A stretch of 59,019 nt of DNA. It comes from Candidatus Saccharimonadota bacterium (GTDB lineage Bacteria; Patescibacteriota; Saccharimonadia; CAILAD01; BJGX01). Both the position numbers and the translations under genes were made by a program. The stretch is taken from the NCBI GenBank assembly GCA_014191035.1, contig BJGX01000006.1, positions 1-59,019 of the forward strand, read 5' to 3'. The notes beneath the pieces were generated by a model. It ran no database searches. It had not been told where the DNA came from and saw only the letters and a list, made by a program, of their open reading frames with translations. Below are positions 56,620-59,019 of the stretch, piece after piece. Each line of letters starts with the position of its first letter. Position 1 is the first letter of the stretch.

Positions 56620-58302
56620 ATGGCAAAAGACAAGCCGATAAAAGAAATCTTGGCTAAAGAAGATGCTATCTTAGAGGCCAAGACAACCACACCTTTAGTG
56701 ATAATTTCATGCTTATTTATACTGGTGAGCTTTTATTTTGGTCTGACTTTTTCAAAAAACATTTATTTAGTTGCTACTACCGTGGGCTTAATTATCATTT
56801 TTGGGATTACAAATTATATACCTAAGCTTAAATTCTCACAAAAGCACATACCTTACCTGATTAGTTATCATTTGGCATTGGCGTTTGTCTTAATTTTTAT
56901 AATGCCGACAATTAGCTATTTCATTGTATTTTGGATATTACTCGCTTACTTATCTGAATACTTCTACCAGACAAAAGGCTTGGCAGCTAGTTTAGTGGCA
57001 CTATTTGCAACCTTAGTGGCAGGACTTTATGTGCAAAATAATTTTAACTTTGAATCGCTCGTTACATATGCTCAATGGTTCATAATAATCGGTGGTGCAT
57101 CATTGGTTTTTAACAGAATAATTCTAGGCACCAAAGAAGTCCGCAAAAACCTAGCTGAAAAAACCACCAGAGCCGAATATGAACATCAACGACTATTGGC
57201 GCTCATAAATAGTATGGCAGAAGCCGTATTGTCTGTAGATGAAGAAGGAATTATTAATATGTACAATTCGGCTGCATTGGATATTCTAAACACTCATTCG
57301 GATCTAAATAATAAAAAAATACAAGGCTTGATTGAACTTTTGGACAATGAAGATAATCCTGTTGATATCATGGAAGTTGTTCGAGAAACGAAATATATTT
57401 CTAAAAAAACCGAATACCATATTAAAAGATCTGACAAAGAAATAATTATGCTAGAAATAAACATTAGCAAGGCAGGCTCAACAACTCCTATTAATCATCA
57501 AGCAGGTTACACAATACTTCTACGAGACATAACAAAGCAAAAATCACTTGAAGAAGAAAGGCAAGACTTTATATCGGTCGTAAGCCATGAGCTAAGAACT
57601 CCTATAACGGTAGCGGAAGCGAATGTCTCAATGGCAGAGCTAATTTATAAACGAGAACATTTTAGCGATCAAAAAACTCTGGACTCACTCCAGAAGGCCC
57701 ATGAAAAGATTTTATTTTTGTCTGATATGGTAAATGACTTGTCGACCCTCTCAAGAGCAGAACGCCAAGACAAAGAAATGGACATAGAGACATTCCATAT
57801 ATCAGAAATCATAAAAGAGGTAATCGATCTTACTGAAGACAAGGCCAAGCAAAAATCAATAAATTTAGAAACTGAAGTTCAATCAAAAATTTCAGATATA
57901 ACAACCTCAAAACTATACTTAAAAGAGATTTTGCAAAACTTTGTAACTAATGCAATTAAATACTCAAGTAAGGGACCAATCTTAATATCGGCAACAAAAA
58001 ATAATAATGGAAAAATAAGATTGGCTGTAAAAGACCATGGTGCAGGTCTTTCAGAGGCAGATAAACAAAAGGTTTTCGATAAATTTTGGCGATCCGAAAA
58101 TCCTCTTACCAGAGAAACCGAAGGAACAGGCTTAGGTCTCTATATTTCCTCGAAGTTGGCAAGGCGTATTAATGCTGAGATTGGTCTTGAAAGTAAATTG
58201 GGCTATGGATCTACTTTTTATTTAGACCTACCTGCCTTGGCCACTCAAAAAGTAGATCAAACAAATGTGGTTAAAAATGAGGCCAGAAATATACTAGGTT
58301 AA
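56620..58302 (+). CDS. Membrane PAS-domain sensor histidine kinase
   Basis: 560 aa. Five to six hydrophobic segments lie within about 24-168, then a PAS domain (about 190-305: LLALINSMAEAVLSVDEEGIINMYN). The dimerisation/phosphoacceptor motif is FISVVSHELRTPI with His323. The catalytic ATPase boxes are FVTNAIKYSS (N), VKDHGAGLS (G1), FWRSENP (F) and GTGLGLYI (G2), all intact. No response regulator lies beside it. It ends 1 nt from the facing seven-helix protein gene. It could sense membrane or redox state through PAS; the ligand is unknown. Confidence 0.92.
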   Translation: MAKDKPIKEILAKEDAILEAKTTTPLVIISCLFILVSFYFGLTFSKNIYLVATTVGLIIIFGITNYIPKLKFSQKHIPYLISYHLALAFVLIFIMPTISYFIVFWILLAYLSEYFYQTKGLAASLVALFATLVAGLYVQNNFNFESLVTYAQWFIIIGGASLVFNRIILGTKEVRKNLAEKTTRAEYEHQRLLALINSMAEAVLSVDEEGIINMYNSAALDILNTHSDLNNKKIQGLIELLDNEDNPVDIMEVVRETKYISKKTEYHIKRSDKEIIMLEINISKAGSTTPINHQAGYTILLRDITKQKSLEEERQDFISVVSHELRTPITVAEANVSMAELIYKREHFSDQKTLDSLQKAHEKILFLSDMVNDLSTLSRAERQDKEMDIETFHISEIIKEVIDLTEDKAKQKSINLETEVQSKISDITTSKLYLKEILQNFVTNAIKYSSKGPILISATKNNNGKIRLAVKDHGAGLSEADKQKVFDKFWRSENPLTRETEGTGLGLYISSKLARRINAEIGLESKLGYGSTFYLDLPALATQKVDQTNVVKNEARNILG

Positions 58303-58303
58303 G

Positions 58304-59014
58304 TCACTTTTTTTTATTGCTCATAACTAATGTGCCGGCTATAAAAAGCCCGGCTATCACAATGTTTAAGGCAAGTATTAGGGTCGTAGATCTAAAGTCT
58401 AGTGTAGATATAATTGCTGGCTGCAAAACATAAACTGCACCTATAATAAACAGAATTGTTGCAATCGTGTAGACTCGTATTTTTTTATAATAATCATTTG
58501 TAAATTTAGCTTGCGACGCAAAGAAAAATGCCAACAGCAAAAAGCTTGAGTATTGCATAGCCGTAACTACTGCGTAGATGCCACTGAAGTAAAAATTTAG
58601 TACCCATCCACCGTCTACGGACTGCGAGATTGTCACGGGGTTAGACAAATTTGTACTTATAGACAGATATGCACTCAAGCCGAGCAATATAACAATTAGG
58701 GTCAGCATTATGCCTTTTAAGAAAGGTCTTTTTGCTGCATAAGCCCTAATTACTGCCAACCAAACTACAAAAAGTGCAACAAACTGAAGAATATCCCCTA
58801 AAATTGTAGACAGAGTTAAGACGGTACTATTTTCAAAAAACAAGGCTGGAATCCCGTATGTCAAAAAGCAAAGAGTGTAAAAAATTCCAATAAGACCAAG
58901 GTATTGGTTTAGCTTATTTTTATCTTTTTTATACTGTAAAAGGCCTCTGAAACCAATAAATAATGTAAAAGGAATGCCTACATACCAATGAATTGCATTT
59001 AGCGGAATATGCAT
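58304..59014 (-). CDS. Seven-helix membrane protein of unknown function
   Basis: 236 aa with seven predicted transmembrane helices and a short basic tail. No Lys is found in the seventh helix (STTLILALNIVIAGLFIAGTLV), so a retinal Schiff base is not possible. Helices 1-7 resemble 7TM sensor domains in membrane-sensing proteins. Its start at 59014 lies 5 bp from the window end, so an upstream extension cannot be excluded. It converges with the histidine kinase. Confidence 0.6.
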   Translation of the reverse strand: MHIPLNAIHWYVGIPFTLFIGFRGLLQYKKDKNKLNQYLGLIGIFYTLCFLTYGIPALFFENSTVLTLSTILGDILQFVALFVVWLAVIRAYAAKRPFLKGIMLTLIVILLGLSAYLSISTNLSNPVTISQSVDGGWVLNFYFSGIYAVVTAMQYSSFLLLAFFFASQAKFTNDYYKKIRVYTIATILFIIGAVYVLQPAIISTLDFRSTTLILALNIVIAGLFIAGTLVMSNKKK

Positions 59015-59019
59015 AAGAG

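Noticed and set aside
58304-59014. Seven-helix protein as a microbial rhodopsin, attractive because of the carotenoid genes
   Set aside because: There is no lysine in the seventh helix for retinal attachment and no rhodopsin motif in helix 3. No blh-type dioxygenase gene for retinal is in the window.
1-59019. CRISPR arrays, insertion sequences or prophage
   Set aside because: No regularly spaced direct repeats, transposase, integrase or phage structural genes were seen on either strand.

Overview
The window is AT-rich, gene-dense bacterial DNA with short intergenic gaps, many 1-90 nt overlaps and two tRNA genes that encode their own CCA ends. The best fit is a Patescibacteria (CPR) genome, most likely a Saccharibacteria (TM7) relative. 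Supporting signs are a compact dcw cluster, a sigma-region-4/HARE-HTH protein, a two-domain VirB4/TraG-like ATPase next to topA, a DnaX without the usual zinc cysteines and several short proteins without recognisable relatives. UGA is used as a stop. The assignment rests on gene content and style, not on a tree.

Layout. 0-5 kb (+): topA 3' part, the sigma4/HARE regulator and a membrane-anchored TraG/VirB4-type ATPase. 5.3-13.5 kb (-): dcw cluster in transcription order mraZ, rsmH, a 21-aa ORF, ftsL-like, PBP/ftsI, mraY, ftsW, murG, ftsQ, with MraZ boxes inside the mraZ promoter. 13.5-22 kb: VIT1-like transporter, glyS, recO, a response regulator with a degenerate histidine-kinase-like partner, an oxidative-defence group (ahpC, Fe/Mn SOD, bcp), a DEDDy exonuclease and a DEAD-box helicase. 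22-25.1 kb (+): a possible structured RNA, tRNA-Gln, small proteins, yaaA, an RRM protein and a 48-49 aa four-CxxC protein. 25.1-36.8 kb (-): cysS, an exonuclease, recR, ybaB, a GT39/GT2/GtrA surface-glycosylation set, dnaB, dnaX, an unknown protein, rplL and rplJ behind an L10 leader.

38.2-41.7 kb holds a nucleotide/folate island: glyA facing thyA, a DHFR fused to a HIT-like domain, a dCMP-deaminase-like enzyme and a cytidylyltransferase-fold protein. It separates rplJ-rplL from rplK-rplA-nusG-secE. glyA, thyA and DHFR together would form a thymidylate cycle, with dCMP deamination supplying dUMP.

45.1-51.2 kb holds a divergent carotenoid locus. crtI-crtE-crtB run left; crtYc-crtYd-type cyclase subunits and a 671-aa protein run right. 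The 671-aa protein joins a UbiA/CrtEb-type lycopene elongase to a membrane-anchored GT2 glycosyltransferase. Together these predict a cyclic, probably glycosylated C50 carotenoid, and this is the most striking item in the window. 51.2-59 kb: membrane and secreted proteins, a P-loop kinase, an ECF sigma/anti-sigma-like pair, a MacB-type ABC exporter, tRNA-Trp, a PAS histidine kinase and a seven-helix membrane protein.

At many genes (glyS, sodA, glyA, a DEDDy exonuclease, crtYc, a P-loop kinase, the histidine kinase, a 114-aa protein) a -10 hexamer lies 6-8 nt before the start codon with no Shine-Dalgarno sequence, which predicts leaderless mRNAs. Other genes (rplJ, rplA, thyA, dnaX, rsmH) have clear Shine-Dalgarno sequences that decide their starts.
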